The translations under genes were made by a program, and so were the position numbers. Of a stretch of 64,000 nt of DNA, positions 18,230-27,213 are shown piece after piece. The number at the start of each line of letters is the position of its first letter. The stretch's first letter is position 1. The notes under the pieces are model-generated. The model was not told the DNA's origin. It did no database searches and was given only the letters and a program-made list of their open reading frames with translations. This DNA comes from Thalassospira australica (GTDB lineage: Bacteria > Pseudomonadota > Alphaproteobacteria > Rhodospirillales > Thalassospiraceae), in NCBI RefSeq assembly GCF_000763295.1, contig NZ_JRJE01000031.1, forward strand, positions 310,001 through 374,000. Direction: 5' to 3'.

Positions 18230-19240
18230 TCAGGCTGCTTGCTGATCAAATTTGATTTTGTTTTCGATCAAGGGTTCGTAAAACGCCCGTATTTGATCTT
18301 TGACCTCAATCGGATCATCCAACACATTGACAACACGACGAAATTCCGTCGCATTGCGCAAGCTGTTGCAATACCAGGCTAGATGTTTGCGTGCGATACG
18401 CACACCCTGTCGACCATGATGGTCGATCATTGCATCATAGTGACGCAGGATTGTTTGCAACTGAATTTCCAAGCTGGGCGCGGCCAGTTTTTCACCCGTC
18501 TTAAGGTAATGCGATACCTGGGCCAGGAACCACGGACGCCCCTGCGCACCACGGCCCACCATCACGCCATCCGCCCCGGAACGCTTCAGAAGCTCTTTGG
18601 CGTCTTCTTCGCTGGTAACGTCACCATTACCGATTACAGGGATTGAGACGGCCTGCTTGACCAATGCAATCGCATCCCAATCGGCATCCCCCTTGTAGAA
18701 CTGACAGCGTGTACGGCCATGGATGGTCAGCATGGTAATGCCAAGGTCCTCGGCAATGCGCGCAAGACGCGGCGCATTACGATTGTCATCATCCCAACCA
18801 AGACGCATTTTAAGCGTGACGGGCACAGAAACGGCGTCAACAGTCGCCTTGATAATATCGGCAGCCAGCCGTTCATCACGCATCAATGCGGACCCGGCAT
18901 AGCCCTTGGTGACTTTCTTGGCCGGACAGCCCATGTTGATATCGATGATCATGGCGCCGCGGGCTTCGTTCATTTTTGCCGCTTCGGCCATTTCCTCGGG
19001 TTCTGTACCTGCAAGCTGAACGGAAAGTGGACTTTCCGCAGCGCAGTCACCATGCATCTTGCGCACTTCCTTTTCATGTCGCTGGATGCGGGTCATGGCA
19101 TCAGACGCAATCATTTCCGACACAACAAGATGCCCGCCAAATTGGCGAACCTGTTGCCGAAAAGGAAGGTCAGTCACACCTGACATCGGTGCCAGCACAA
19201 CTGTCTCTGGCACATGTACAGAACCGATCTGTAATGACAT
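18230..19240 (-). CDS. dusB: tRNA-dihydrouridine synthase B (NifR3)
   Basis: FMN- and NADPH-dependent enzyme reducing uridine in the tRNA D loop, 336 residues with a TIM-barrel plus a helical tail. Visible motifs are APMSGVTDLPFR at the start, the catalytic-Cys segment MGCPAKKVTKGYAGSALM near 105, HGRTRCQFYKG, and the phosphate-binding VIGNGDV and VGRGAQGRPW. It heads the ntr run, the nifR3-ntrB-ntrC order of alphaproteobacteria. The 259 bases upstream to the next gene contain no further gene that I can support. Confidence 0.96.
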   Translation of the reverse strand: MSLQIGSVHVPETVVLAPMSGVTDLPFRQQVRQFGGHLVVSEMIASDAMTRIQRHEKEVRKMHGDCAAESPLSVQLAGTEPEEMAEAAKMNEARGAMIIDINMGCPAKKVTKGYAGSALMRDERLAADIIKATVDAVSVPVTLKMRLGWDDDNRNAPRLARIAEDLGITMLTIHGRTRCQFYKGDADWDAIALVKQAVSIPVIGNGDVTSEEDAKELLKRSGADGVMVGRGAQGRPWFLAQVSHYLKTGEKLAAPSLEIQLQTILRHYDAMIDHHGRQGVRIARKHLAWYCNSLRNATEFRRVVNVLDDPIEVKDQIRAFYEPLIENKIKFDQQAA

Positions 19241-19499
19241 GAAGAATTTCCGTTTGCCTAAATCTTGGGCAGATTAATAAAACTGACTACGACATGCAAC
19301 AACTCTAAGCGCGTTATTGCAAATATCGTTCTGCCTTGGCTGAAAATCCGACGCATGTATCCTGCGTCACACAAAGGCTCAACACGAGTATGCCCGTGGA
19401 TATGAGCACGTACCTCAGGGCAATGATTACCAATTATGCATAAGGATAAGGCGAGATTGTAAAAATTGGGCAGTTCTGCTGCATATATCGCCAAATAGC

Positions 19500-20306
19500 T
19501 TAGCTGACGATATAGCCCGTAACCAATCGCACCCCAGGAAATGCAAGCGTCAGCAATAACCAGGCCCCAAGCACGAACCGAACAGCCATACGGCCTCGAA
19601 GCGTCGATCGTTCATGGATAAAGATCAGAATGCAGATGATCACAAACCCCAAAAGGGTCAGCAGCATCTTGTGATCAATGGCCCAAAGGCTACTGCCTTC
19701 GACATAGCGCAAGGCAAACCCTGAAATGATGCCAATCGCAAGAACCCACGCCGACCATTTCAAAAAGCCGACAAGCATGTATTCACTGTCACGCAAAGGC
19801 GGAAGACGGCGGCTCCAGCGTGTTGGTTTACGCTTTTTCAGCGCATATTCCTGAACGACATACGCCATCGCCGCAATAGCCGCCAAGGTAACCAGCGCAT
19901 ATGTAATCAACGAACTGCCAATATGCGCCCAAAGCCACCCGGAATAAAGCGCTGGTCCTGTGACCGTCTCCGGTTCGTGAGGGATAAGCAGGCTAAAAAC
20001 AGCAGCCAAAATGGCAAACAACAGCAAATAACCGCCAACATAACCTGCCAAACGCCAAACCTGATGCGGGCCCTTGCAGATCACAAGCCCGCCAAAGATC
20101 ATGATCACCGTCAGTTCAGACCAATGCAAGGCCGCTGCAAAGCCGCGCGACTGGATTTCCTCCCCCGTCAGACCAAGCAACGCCATCGTCCCGGCCGCAG
20201 CCAAACAAATGGATGCATACAACCAAGTGTCACGCTTGGGTTCCGGTCGCATGATTTGCGCTGTAAGCGGCAACAAAGCCAGGATATGGATATATGCAGC
20301 GAGCAT
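19500..20306 (-). CDS. CcsA/CcmC-like cytochrome c assembly protein
   Basis: A 268-residue inner-membrane protein with about eight hydrophobic segments. It resembles the YpjD/CcsA branch of the cytochrome c assembly family in having [21 protein letters not shown] mid-protein and paired His residues that could bind haem (in LWAHIGSS and in [14 protein letters not shown]). Alphaproteobacteria usually mature cytochromes c by the Ccm system, so this copy may have another haem-related role. It is divergent from ispDF across 122 bases. Confidence 0.72.
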   Translation of the reverse strand: MLAAYIHILALLPLTAQIMRPEPKRDTWLYASICLAAAGTMALLGLTGEEIQSRGFAAALHWSELTVIMIFGGLVICKGPHQVWRLAGYVGGYLLLFAILAAVFSLLIPHEPETVTGPALYSGWLWAHIGSSLITYALVTLAAIAAMAYVVQEYALKKRKPTRWSRRLPPLRDSEYMLVGFLKWSAWVLAIGIISGFALRYVEGSSLWAIDHKMLLTLLGFVIICILIFIHERSTLRGRMAVRFVLGAWLLLTLAFPGVRLVTGYIVS

Positions 20307-20428
20307 CTATTGGTCCATTTCTGTATCCGGGACGACTTCTTATTTCGACAGTCGATTTGGCGACTTGGCAAAACCTTCGCAGGAAGATAGCCTGCGGCGC
20401 ACTTCAGACAAGCCATGGCATTAAGTTT

Positions 20429-21628
20429 ATGACCAAAAAAATCGGGGTTGTCATCGTTGCAGCAGGCAGCGGTAGCAGATTTGGCGACCCAATACCAAAA
20501 CAATATCACATGCTTGGTGGCAAAAGCATCCTTGCGCATTGCATCGACTGCTTTGTGCGACACACCACGCCCGAGTTTATTCAGGTGGTCTACAATCCCG
20601 ATCACCAGCAATGGTTTGACCGCGCGATCGAAAATGCAAACGGTCGCGACCAACTTCCGCAGCCAGTCAAAGGTGGGATAACGCGTCAACAGTCGGTTCT
20701 GAACGGTTTGCGTGCGCTTGAGCCCCACGCCCCGGATATTGTATTGATCCATGACGCTGCCCGACCGGGCATTTCAGACGACGTAATCGAACGCGTGATT
20801 ACCGCCCTTCAATCGCATGCCGGGGCGATCCCTACGCTTCCTGTGGCTGACACCATAAAACAGACCACTGATACCGGGGTTATTGCCCGCACAATTCCGC
20901 GTGAAAGCCTGCACCGCGCCCAAACACCTCAAGGGTTTGACTTCAAAACCATTTTGGACGCCCATCAGAAATTTGAAGGTCTGGAATTCACTGACGACGC
21001 AGCCTTGTTTGAAGCACTCGGCCTTGATGCGATTTGCGTTGAAGGCACTACAAACAACGACAAAATCACCCATCAGGACGACTTCGGCCGTGCCCTGAGC
21101 TGGGCTGAGAGCGAAAAAAAGGATATGTCGCGCATGCCATTGGAAGAATACCGTGCCGGAACCGGCTTTGATGTCCATCGGTTCGCACCGGGTGATCACT
21201 GCATACTGTGCGGTGTCAAGGTTCCCCATTCCGCCCGGCTTGACGGGCATTCTGACGCAGATGTCGGTCTACATACCCTGACAGATGCCATATTGGGCGC
21301 GATTGGTGCGGGTGATATCGGTCAGCATTTCCCGCCAAGTGACATGCAATGGAAAGGTGCTGCTTCAGATATCTTCCTGAAACATGCCGCCGACCTTGTT
21401 CGCAAACGTGGCGGGCGGATTGTAAACGTGGATGTCACGCTGATTTGTGAACGCCCCAAGATCGGCCCACATACGCCGACGATGCGTGAAAAGGTTGCCG
21501 AAATTCTCGACATCGAAGTTGATCGGGTCAATGTCAAAGCCACGACAACCGAACGTCTGGGCTTTACCGGTCGTGAAGAAGGCATTGCAGCCCAGGCAGC
21601 CGTTAGCGTTGCGCTACCGACCTCCTGA
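20429..21628 (+). CDS. ispDF: Bifunctional IspD-IspF isoprenoid enzyme
   Basis: A 399-residue fusion carrying two steps of the MEP pathway: 2-C-methyl-D-erythritol 4-phosphate cytidylyltransferase (about 1-230) and 2-C-methyl-D-erythritol 2,4-cyclodiphosphate synthase (about 240-397). IspD shows [11 protein letters not shown] and LIHDAARPG. IspF shows GTGFDVHRF with its metal Asp/His, LDGHSDADV and [18 protein letters not shown]. The linker is a short charged segment ending in RMPLEEY. ATG 20429 is chosen; the frame is open further upstream, but the IspD fold begins here. The fused form is typical of many alphaproteobacteria. A bidirectional terminator follows. Confidence 0.96.
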   Translation: MTKKIGVVIVAAGSGSRFGDPIPKQYHMLGGKSILAHCIDCFVRHTTPEFIQVVYNPDHQQWFDRAIENANGRDQLPQPVKGGITRQQSVLNGLRALEPHAPDIVLIHDAARPGISDDVIERVITALQSHAGAIPTLPVADTIKQTTDTGVIARTIPRESLHRAQTPQGFDFKTILDAHQKFEGLEFTDDAALFEALGLDAICVEGTTNNDKITHQDDFGRALSWAESEKKDMSRMPLEEYRAGTGFDVHRFAPGDHCILCGVKVPHSARLDGHSDADVGLHTLTDAILGAIGAGDIGQHFPPSDMQWKGAASDIFLKHAADLVRKRGGRIVNVDVTLICERPKIGPHTPTMREKVAEILDIEVDRVNVKATTTERLGFTGREEGIAAQAAVSVALPTS

Positions 21629-21651
21629 AGGCCTTAGGCAGCTTTAATAAC

Positions 21652-21686
21652 AAAGGGCAGGATCATGATGATCCTGCCCTTTTATG
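21652..21686. terminator. Bidirectional terminator, ispDF / yciB
   Basis: AAAGGGCAGGATCAT (21652-21666) is followed one base later by its perfect complement (21668-21682), then T residues; A residues precede on the left. It can end ispDF on the plus strand and yciB on the minus strand. Confidence 0.9.
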
Positions 21687-21710
21687 TTTGACCAGGCTGC
21701 GCATAGAGGC

Positions 21711-22274
21711 TCAGGACGCGGCTTCTTCGCCGTCATCCTCGGGTAATTGATGCTTCATCAGAACCGGAACCTGCGCCATTCCAAAGATCATGGTGATGGG
21801 CATGATGCCCCACACCTTGAAGGCAACCCAGGTATCGGTCGAAAAGTTGCGCCAGACAATTTCATTGACCACAGCCAGGAAGACGAAAAAGAAAGCCCAG
21901 CGCCACGTAAGTATCCGCCAACCTTCATCGGTTGCCTTAAACGCGCTTTCAAGCACCAGCTTGAGAAACAGTTTGCGTGCCAGCAGCCCGCCAAAAAGGA
22001 TGGCAGCAAACAGCAGGTTCACGATGGTCGGCTTGATCTTGATGAACAATTCATCATCGAGATACAGCGTCAGACCGCCAAACACGACAACAAAAGCCCC
22101 ACCAATCAAGGGCATAACCGGAATGGTTCGCGCAATCATGTAGGATGTGATCAGGGCAATGACCGTCGCCGCCACAAAAACAGCGGTTGCTGTCATCAGG
22201 TTTGTGGTGGCATTAACAGCAAAGAACAAAATCAATGGCCCCATCTCGAGGGCCATTTTGGTCAGTTGGCTCAT
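21711..22274 (-). CDS. yciB: Inner membrane-spanning protein YciB (septation protein A)
   Basis: A 187-residue protein with five or six hydrophobic segments and the family start LEMGPLILFFAVNA, the central KIKPTIVNLLFAAILFGG, and RILTWRWAFFFVFLAVVNE near the end. YciB (IspZ) family members are involved in envelope integrity and division in enterics; exact function is unsettled. It is transcribed toward the ispDF terminator and lies 62 bases downstream of the cutA stop on the same strand. Confidence 0.9.
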   Translation of the reverse strand: MSQLTKMALEMGPLILFFAVNATTNLMTATAVFVAATVIALITSYMIARTIPVMPLIGGAFVVVFGGLTLYLDDELFIKIKPTIVNLLFAAILFGGLLARKLFLKLVLESAFKATDEGWRILTWRWAFFFVFLAVVNEIVWRNFSTDTWVAFKVWGIMPITMIFGMAQVPVLMKHQLPEDDGEEAAS

Positions 22275-22336
22275 TAAATCATAAATCCCAATGAATAAAT
22301 TTGCGCCATCCTAGGGGCCAAAGGACACAGATGCAA

Positions 22337-22693
22337 TCACATCAACCGTGATCTTGATCCCAATTGCGTTTGCAGCCATGAAACATAGTCATGGTTGCCC
22401 CGCCCCAATGGAACTTCAAGGATACAGGGGACTTCATATGGGTGATGTTCATCGATCCATTGCGCCAGATCTGTCGCCGTTGTGCGTGATGTTTTAAGGA
22501 TCACGATCATTTCGTTTTCTTCTTCAACATCACCATCCCACTCATAAATGGCCGTCATCTGCGGCAAGACATTTGCGCACGCCGCCAGCTTTTCCTTAAT
22601 CGCGCCTCCGGCAATCGTCCGTGCCGTGTCCATATCCGGAACGGTGACATACAAAAAAGACATTTCGCTTTGCTGAAACTCGTCCGGTGTCAT
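22337..22693 (-). CDS. cutA: CutA1 divalent-ion tolerance protein
   Basis: Small trimeric ferredoxin-like protein, 118 residues. Family motifs are VTVPDMDTARTIA, KLAACANVLP and IYEWDGDVEEENEMIVILKT, then HPYEVPCILEVPL. CutA was linked to copper tolerance in E. coli, but its molecular role is still uncertain. A second ATG ten codons in (MSFLYVTVP) would remove a non-conserved N-terminus and could be the true start. It is divergent from the small gene at 22782. Confidence 0.93.
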   Translation of the reverse strand: MTPDEFQQSEMSFLYVTVPDMDTARTIAGGAIKEKLAACANVLPQMTAIYEWDGDVEEENEMIVILKTSRTTATDLAQWIDEHHPYEVPCILEVPLGRGNHDYVSWLQTQLGSRSRLM

Positions 22694-22781
22694 TGAGATT
22701 GCTCCGTGGTTGATAATCCGTCACACTGAAAGACATCTTATGGTTAGGGTCCATCATATCATAACGGTGCGGGGAGTACCG

Positions 22782-23033
22782 ATGACGGGGAAAAAACATT
22801 CGAAACCCACTGATGTTCAACTTGAATGGCTGCGCCGTGGCCTAAGCCAACCGGGTGGCAAACTGCCGCTGTTTGATGGCAACGGAAAACAAATCAGCGA
22901 AAAAACCGTCCGGAGCTGCATTGAGCACGGATGGGCAGCACCATGGTTTGATAACCCGGTCAAACCCGACTGGCTGATCTGCAAGCTTACAGATGAAGGC
23001 CGCCGGATCGCCAGCACAGCTGCGGGAAAATAA
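22782..23033 (+). CDS. Conserved-looking hypothetical protein, 83 aa
   Basis: Not recognised as a named family. The predicted 83-residue soluble protein starts at ATG 22782, nine bases after the start of GGGGAG. It looks structured: a helix (VQLEWLRRGLSQ), a Gly-rich turn (PGGKLPLFDGNGKQ), a helix (KTVRSCIEHGW), a Trp/Pro segment (AAPWFDNPVKPDWLICKL) and LTDEGRRIA, a closing pattern seen in winged-helix proteins. A small DNA- or nucleic-acid-binding role is a guess from that last pattern. It stands alone between cutA and the phosphatase gene. Confidence 0.6.
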   Translation: MTGKKHSKPTDVQLEWLRRGLSQPGGKLPLFDGNGKQISEKTVRSCIEHGWAAPWFDNPVKPDWLICKLTDEGRRIASTAAGK

Positions 23034-23153
23034 TATCCGCTTGTCTCGCGGATTAAGATCAACCTCACCCCCAATGCATTCTCAATTTTGATCCACACGC
23101 CGCGATAACAAGTATCAAAGGTAACCTTCCCGCTACCAACAAGATGGGGATTG

Positions 23154-23735
23154 ATGATGCCTTGGATGCTTAGATCGCTGTTTATCTGTGTTGCGTTGCT
23201 CTTTGCGGCAGCACATCCCCCTGCCATTGCCACAGAGCCTGATGATGCATGGAAAATCTGGCAATCAGACGGTGTGCACGCACTGATGCGCCACGCGATC
23301 GCACCGGGCACCGGTGATCCAGCCAATTTCACACTTGGGGATTGCACAACACAGCGCAATCTTGATGCAACCGGGCAAGATCAAGCGCGCCAGGCAGGTG
23401 ATCGCATTCGCGAAATGGGCATAAAGGTCGATACCATCCTCACAAGCCAATGGTGTCGGTGTTTGGAAACAGCACAACTGCTTGACCTTGGATCCCCCAC
23501 CGAAGAACCCGCCCTAAATTCGTTCTTTCAGGATCGAAGTACCCGCACTCAACAAACCGAACAGATTAAACAACGGCTTGTAGAGATTCCTGACGGGCAA
23601 AAGGTAGTGCTGGTGACGCATCAGGTGAACATTACCGCCCTCACAGATATCTTCCCGCGCTCAGGCGAAATTATTCTGTTCCGTCTGAACAACAACGGCA
23701 ATGACGTCGAAGTGCTGGGGCGCATTATGCCCTGA
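23154..23735 (+). CDS. Exported histidine phosphatase family protein
   Basis: A 193-residue protein of the phosphoglycerate mutase-like histidine phosphatase superfamily. A signal peptide is evident (hydrophobic LFICVALLFAAAH, likely cut after AIA). The catalytic His lies in ALMRHAIAPG, with the second Arg in TSQWCRCLETA and the second His in VLVTHQVNI. The core is RHA rather than the usual RHG. A periplasmic location suggests hydrolysis of an extracellular phosphate ester; substrate unknown. Three in-frame starts (TTG 23151, ATG 23154, ATG 23157) follow a GGGGA ribosome site. Confidence 0.82.
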   Translation: MMPWMLRSLFICVALLFAAAHPPAIATEPDDAWKIWQSDGVHALMRHAIAPGTGDPANFTLGDCTTQRNLDATGQDQARQAGDRIREMGIKVDTILTSQWCRCLETAQLLDLGSPTEEPALNSFFQDRSTRTQQTEQIKQRLVEIPDGQKVVLVTHQVNITALTDIFPRSGEIILFRLNNNGNDVEVLGRIMP

Positions 23736-23782
23736 ACGAACAGACGTTTTTGGCTTGAGGGTATTAAAAGGGGGAAAATAAT

Positions 23783-23859
23783 TGGTCGGAGCGAGAGGAT
23801 TCGAACCTCCGACCCCCTGCACCCCATGCAGGTGCGCTACCAGGCTGCGCCACGCTCCG
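23783..23859 (-). tRNA. tRNA-Pro (anticodon GGG)
   Basis: A 77-base cloverleaf with the encoded CCA end. The acceptor stem CGGAGCG pairs with CGCTCCG; the D arm is GCGCAGCCTGGTAGCGC; the anticodon stem CCTGC/GCAGG carries loop ATGGGGT with anticodon GGG (codons CCC/CCU); the T arm is GGAGG-TTCGAAT-CCTCT with one mismatch. Position 1 is C, typical of bacterial tRNA-Pro. It lies downstream of the merR stop on the same strand. Confidence 0.97.
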
Positions 23860-23867
23860 ACCGTAGA

Positions 23868-23919
23868 TGCGCCGTTTGGCGCGGCTCGATAAATAGCGGT
23901 GCCGCGCCAAAGACGCAAA
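23868..23919 (-). promoter_or_regulatory. Probable tRNA-Pro promoter inside an inverted repeat
   Basis: On the minus strand TTGCGT (23919-23914), an 18-base spacer and TATTTA (23895-23890) make a plausible promoter about 31 bases from the tRNA 5' end. TTTGGCGCGGC (23875-23885) and GCCGCGCCAAA (23901-23911) form a perfect 11-bp inverted repeat that encloses the -10 element. The same repeat could serve as a hairpin after merR, but no T-run follows on that strand. Confidence 0.45.
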
Positions 23920-23925
23920 TGATTT

Positions 23926-24408
23926 TTACGGATTTTTTTTGATATTCTGCAGGCTCGACCGCAGGATGGATTGAAGGTCTTCAAGTTCGCTTAAAACGGT
24001 TCGAAGCGCTGTTTTATCCATACTCGCTGAACGATCTGGCTCTGAAACAGCCGCAATCTGAACCGATGCGGGTTTGGCCTGGTCTACATCCTGCGCAGAC
24101 ACGGAAATTTCCGAGGGCAGCTTGCCCTTGTTCTGATCAAGAAGCTTTTGAACCCCTTTGATCGTAAAACCCTGGTCGTGCAAAAGAGCGCGGATTTTGC
24201 CGAGGAATTCGATATCTTCGGGGCGGTAGTAACGCCGCCCACCGGCCCGTTTCATCGGTTGAATCTGGGGAAACTTCGATTCCCAGAACCTTAGAACGTG
24301 CTGCGGAAGACCAAGCTCCTTTGCAGCCTCGCTAATTGTTCGAAAAGCAGAGTCAGACTTTGCTGTCCGGCGGGAAGGTCCCGCCGCAGCCCCCAAGTTC
24401 GTTTTCAT
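23926..24408 (-). CDS. MerR-family transcriptional regulator
   Basis: A 160-residue protein with an N-terminal MerR winged helix: [22 protein letters not shown], then the [18 protein letters not shown] wing and [20 protein letters not shown]. The C-terminal half is polar, ends in a short helix ([18 protein letters not shown]) and lacks metal-binding cysteines. A MerR gene directly after ihfA is a fixed alphaproteobacterial arrangement; its targets are not known. It is 12 bases downstream of ihfA and probably co-transcribed. Confidence 0.88.
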   Translation of the reverse strand: MKTNLGAAAGPSRRTAKSDSAFRTISEAAKELGLPQHVLRFWESKFPQIQPMKRAGGRRYYRPEDIEFLGKIRALLHDQGFTIKGVQKLLDQNKGKLPSEISVSAQDVDQAKPASVQIAAVSEPDRSASMDKTALRTVLSELEDLQSILRSSLQNIKKNP

Positions 24409-24420
24409 GAGTTCTTTTTC

Positions 24421-24711
24421 TTAAGCGTTAATTCGGGCTTTCAGGACCTGTGACGGCCGGAAGACAAGCACCTTACGCGGAAGAATTGGCACTTCTTCCC
24501 CCGTTTTCGGGTTGCGTCCGATGCGTTGGCCTTTCTGACGAACAGAAAAACTTCCAAAGGAAGAAATCTTTACGACCTCATCCTTGATCAACGCAGTCGA
24601 AATTTCATCAAGCACAGTTTCAAGCAGCTGGGCGGACTCGTTCCGCGACAGACCTACTTCCTGGTAAACGGCTTCAGCGAGATCCGCACGGGTAATCGTT
24701 GTTTCCGACAT
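24421..24711 (-). CDS. ihfA: Integration host factor alpha subunit
   Basis: HU/IHF-fold DNA-bending protein, 96 residues, acting as a heterodimer with IhfB. Hallmarks are the N-terminal [19 protein letters not shown], the DNA-wrapping segment [20 protein letters not shown], and the beta-arm [18 protein letters not shown] with the conserved Pro at its tip. It lies between fabH and merR, the usual order. IHF assists sigma54 activators such as the NtrC encoded in this window. A 157-base gap separates it from fabH. Confidence 0.95.
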   Translation of the reverse strand: MSETTITRADLAEAVYQEVGLSRNESAQLLETVLDEISTALIKDEVVKISSFGSFSVRQKGQRIGRNPKTGEEVPILPRKVLVFRPSQVLKARINA

Positions 24712-24868
24712 GACAGGCCGCCTCCTTATTTCGGGACATTATACACAAGGTTATATCTGGTAGCGAAATCAGTCAATATCAACAGGATACACTGCTTTAA
24801 GGCGGAATGTTGCGATTTTTAAGATTTTCACGTGTTTTTGAGGACTTCTGCCACTTTCCAAGCCGCTG

Positions 24869-25840
24869 TTACCAACGAACAAGTGAAGCGCCCCAGGTAA
24901 ATCCGCCGCCCATCGCTTCGAGAACCACAATATCGCCGCGTTGAACGCGCCCGTCATGGACCGCTTCGGCCAATGCCAATGGTATAGACGCTGCCGACGT
25001 ATTGGCGTGACGATCAACGGTCACAACAACCTTGTCTTTGGAAATGCCAAACTTGCGCGCAGTGCTATCAAGGATACGCTGGTTGGCCTGATGGGGCACA
25101 AGCCAGTCGATATCATCCGGGTCAAGCCCGGTATCGCCAAGAACTTCGCGAATAACGCTGGCAAGGTTGGTCACCGCATGGCGGAAGACTTCCTGACCTT
25201 CCATGCGCAAATGCCCAACCGTTTGGGTTGCCGATGGCCCGCCATCGACATAAAGAAGTTCGTATTTGCTGCCGTCCGAATGCAGGCGACTTGCAAGAAT
25301 ACCGTAGTCGTCAGTTGAACCGTTGCCTTCAGTTGCCTGAACAACGACTGCGCCTGCCCCATCACCAAACAACACACAGGTTCGACGGTCTTCCCAGTCA
25401 AGGATACGCGAAAATGTTTCCGCACCAATAACCAGTGCTGTTTTGGCCTGCCCGTTTCGGATGTACATGTCTGCTGTCGTCAGGGCGTAAATAAAGCCCG
25501 AACACACCGCCTGCACATCAAATGCGAAACCTTTTATACCAAGACGGTTCTGCACCTTGGTCGCCGTTGCCGGGAACGTATTATCAGGTGTTGCCGTTGC
25601 AACGATAATCAGGTCGATATCATCAGCAGTAACACCTGCATGTTCCATCGCCTTATTTGCCGCGGCACAGGCAAGATCACTGGTCGTTTCATCCTCGGCC
25701 GCGATATGGCGCTGGCGAATGCCTGTCCGCGCAACGATCCATTCATCAGATGTATCGACGCGCTTGGACAAATCATCATTGGTTACGACGTTTGCAGGTA
25801 GATATGAACCGCAACCAATAATGCGAGAACGAATTGTCAT
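24869..25840 (-). CDS. fabH: 3-oxoacyl-ACP synthase III
   Basis: Condenses acetyl-CoA with malonyl-ACP to start type II fatty acid synthesis. The 323 residues have the catalytic triad: Cys113 ([11 protein letters not shown]), His near 250 ([11 protein letters not shown]) and Asn near 280 ([10 protein letters not shown]). The C-terminal Gly-rich [13 protein letters not shown] is typical. It follows plsX by 41 bases, so membrane lipid initiation and acyl-phosphate formation are co-expressed. Confidence 0.97.
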   Translation of the reverse strand: MTIRSRIIGCGSYLPANVVTNDDLSKRVDTSDEWIVARTGIRQRHIAAEDETTSDLACAAANKAMEHAGVTADDIDLIIVATATPDNTFPATATKVQNRLGIKGFAFDVQAVCSGFIYALTTADMYIRNGQAKTALVIGAETFSRILDWEDRRTCVLFGDGAGAVVVQATEGNGSTDDYGILASRLHSDGSKYELLYVDGGPSATQTVGHLRMEGQEVFRHAVTNLASVIREVLGDTGLDPDDIDWLVPHQANQRILDSTARKFGISKDKVVVTVDRHANTSAASIPLALAEAVHDGRVQRGDIVVLEAMGGGFTWGASLVRW

Positions 25841-25881
25841 GACTTGGGGACCGCCAGCTTTCTATTGTGTTGATGGGTTGA

Positions 25882-26958
25882 TCAGTTGGCTTGACCAACA
25901 GGAACGGCAACTTCTTCCTGAGCTTTTTCCAAACCGCTCATGGACTGCTCAAAAATGGCAAGTTCACTTTTGATGGTGTCATTTAGGTTATTGACGATCA
26001 AGTCGTGGCAAACCCCGATGGCGTTGGAAAAACCAAGTGCGTCTGTGCCGCCATGGCTTTTAACAGCAATACCATTGAGACCAAGCAACATCGCACCGTT
26101 ATAACGGCGCGGATCCATGCGATCCCGGAAACGCTGCAGCGAACGACGCGCAAGAAGGTAACCGATTTTGGCAAAGAAAGAGCTTTTGAAGGTTTCTCGC
26201 AGGAAATGCACCAAAAGACGGGCTGTCCCCTCTGCGGTTTTCAGGGCAACGTTACCAGTAAAGCCATCCGTCACAATGACATCGACGGTCCCTTTGGCAA
26301 GATCATCCCCCTCAACAAAACCTTCGAAACGGATTGGCAGATCAATATCGCGCAAGATTGCCGAGGCCTTCTTGACCGACTCATTGCCCTTGAGTTCCTC
26401 GATCCCGACATTGAGCAAACCGACCGACGGTTTTTCAAGTCCGAACAGGATGCGTGCAAAGACTTCACCCATCAGCGCAAATTGAACCAGATTATGTTCG
26501 TCGCACTCGATGTTTGCCCCTAAATCAAGCATGACCGTCTCGCCACGCTGTGTGGGCATATAGGTCGCAATGGCCGGGCGATCGATTCCGCGCACCGTTT
26601 TCAGAACAAACTTCGCCATTGCCATAAGGGCACCAGTATTACCAGCAGATACAACACCTTGCGCATCGCCCTCTTTGACGGCGTTGATCGCAAGACGCAT
26701 GCTGGAATCACGGCGCTGACGCAGGGCAACGGAAGGCTTGTCTTCCATCGAAACTTCCTGCGTCGCGTGGCGAATTTCACTCACAGCTTCCAAGGTAGGA
26801 TATTTGGCAAGCAGCGGCTTTAACTGCGCTTCATCACCAAACATCAGAAACTTGAGATGGGGAAGTCGTTTGAGTGCAATTTCAGCACCCGCCACGACCA
26901 TGTCTGGCGCGTGGTCTCCTCCCATCGCGTCAAGTGATATGCAAACCTGTTCAGGCAA
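25882..26958 (-). CDS. plsX: Phosphate acyltransferase PlsX
   Basis: Converts acyl-ACP to acyl-phosphate, the donor for PlsY in phosphatidate synthesis; peripheral at the inner membrane. The 358-residue protein has the family start ISLDAMGGDHAPDMVVAGAE, then VSAGNTGALMAMA, MLDLGANIECDEHNL, and the late SHGGTDALGFSNAI. Length fits the family. A further 255 bases separate it from the upstream yceD gene; no rpmF is seen there. Confidence 0.96.
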   Translation of the reverse strand: MPEQVCISLDAMGGDHAPDMVVAGAEIALKRLPHLKFLMFGDEAQLKPLLAKYPTLEAVSEIRHATQEVSMEDKPSVALRQRRDSSMRLAINAVKEGDAQGVVSAGNTGALMAMAKFVLKTVRGIDRPAIATYMPTQRGETVMLDLGANIECDEHNLVQFALMGEVFARILFGLEKPSVGLLNVGIEELKGNESVKKASAILRDIDLPIRFEGFVEGDDLAKGTVDVIVTDGFTGNVALKTAEGTARLLVHFLRETFKSSFFAKIGYLLARRSLQRFRDRMDPRRYNGAMLLGLNGIAVKSHGGTDALGFSNAIGVCHDLIVNNLNDTIKSELAIFEQSMSGLEKAQEEVAVPVGQAN

Positions 26959-27213
26959 AGTCTTCTCTTATGGTTGTTCTAAAATCTCTGAACCGGATAC
27001 CCGGCAGACTGACCAAAAGGTCTCGTCCATCATCAACTGGCCGGAACGCCCGTAATTACCGGAATTCTCAACCAGATACAAGGCAAAGCCGAAACTGATG
27101 ACCAATCGCACAGCAGTTGAACCACCGATACTATGACTTATAAAAGTGCAATGCTGGTTAACACCGGCATATTCATAGTGCCTAATCATCCGCTCTTGCG
27201 ACGATTACAGCTA

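Noticed and set aside
26959-27213. Possible rpmF (L32) between yceD and plsX
   Set aside because: No frame with the L32 start or zinc pattern exists in the gap on either strand.
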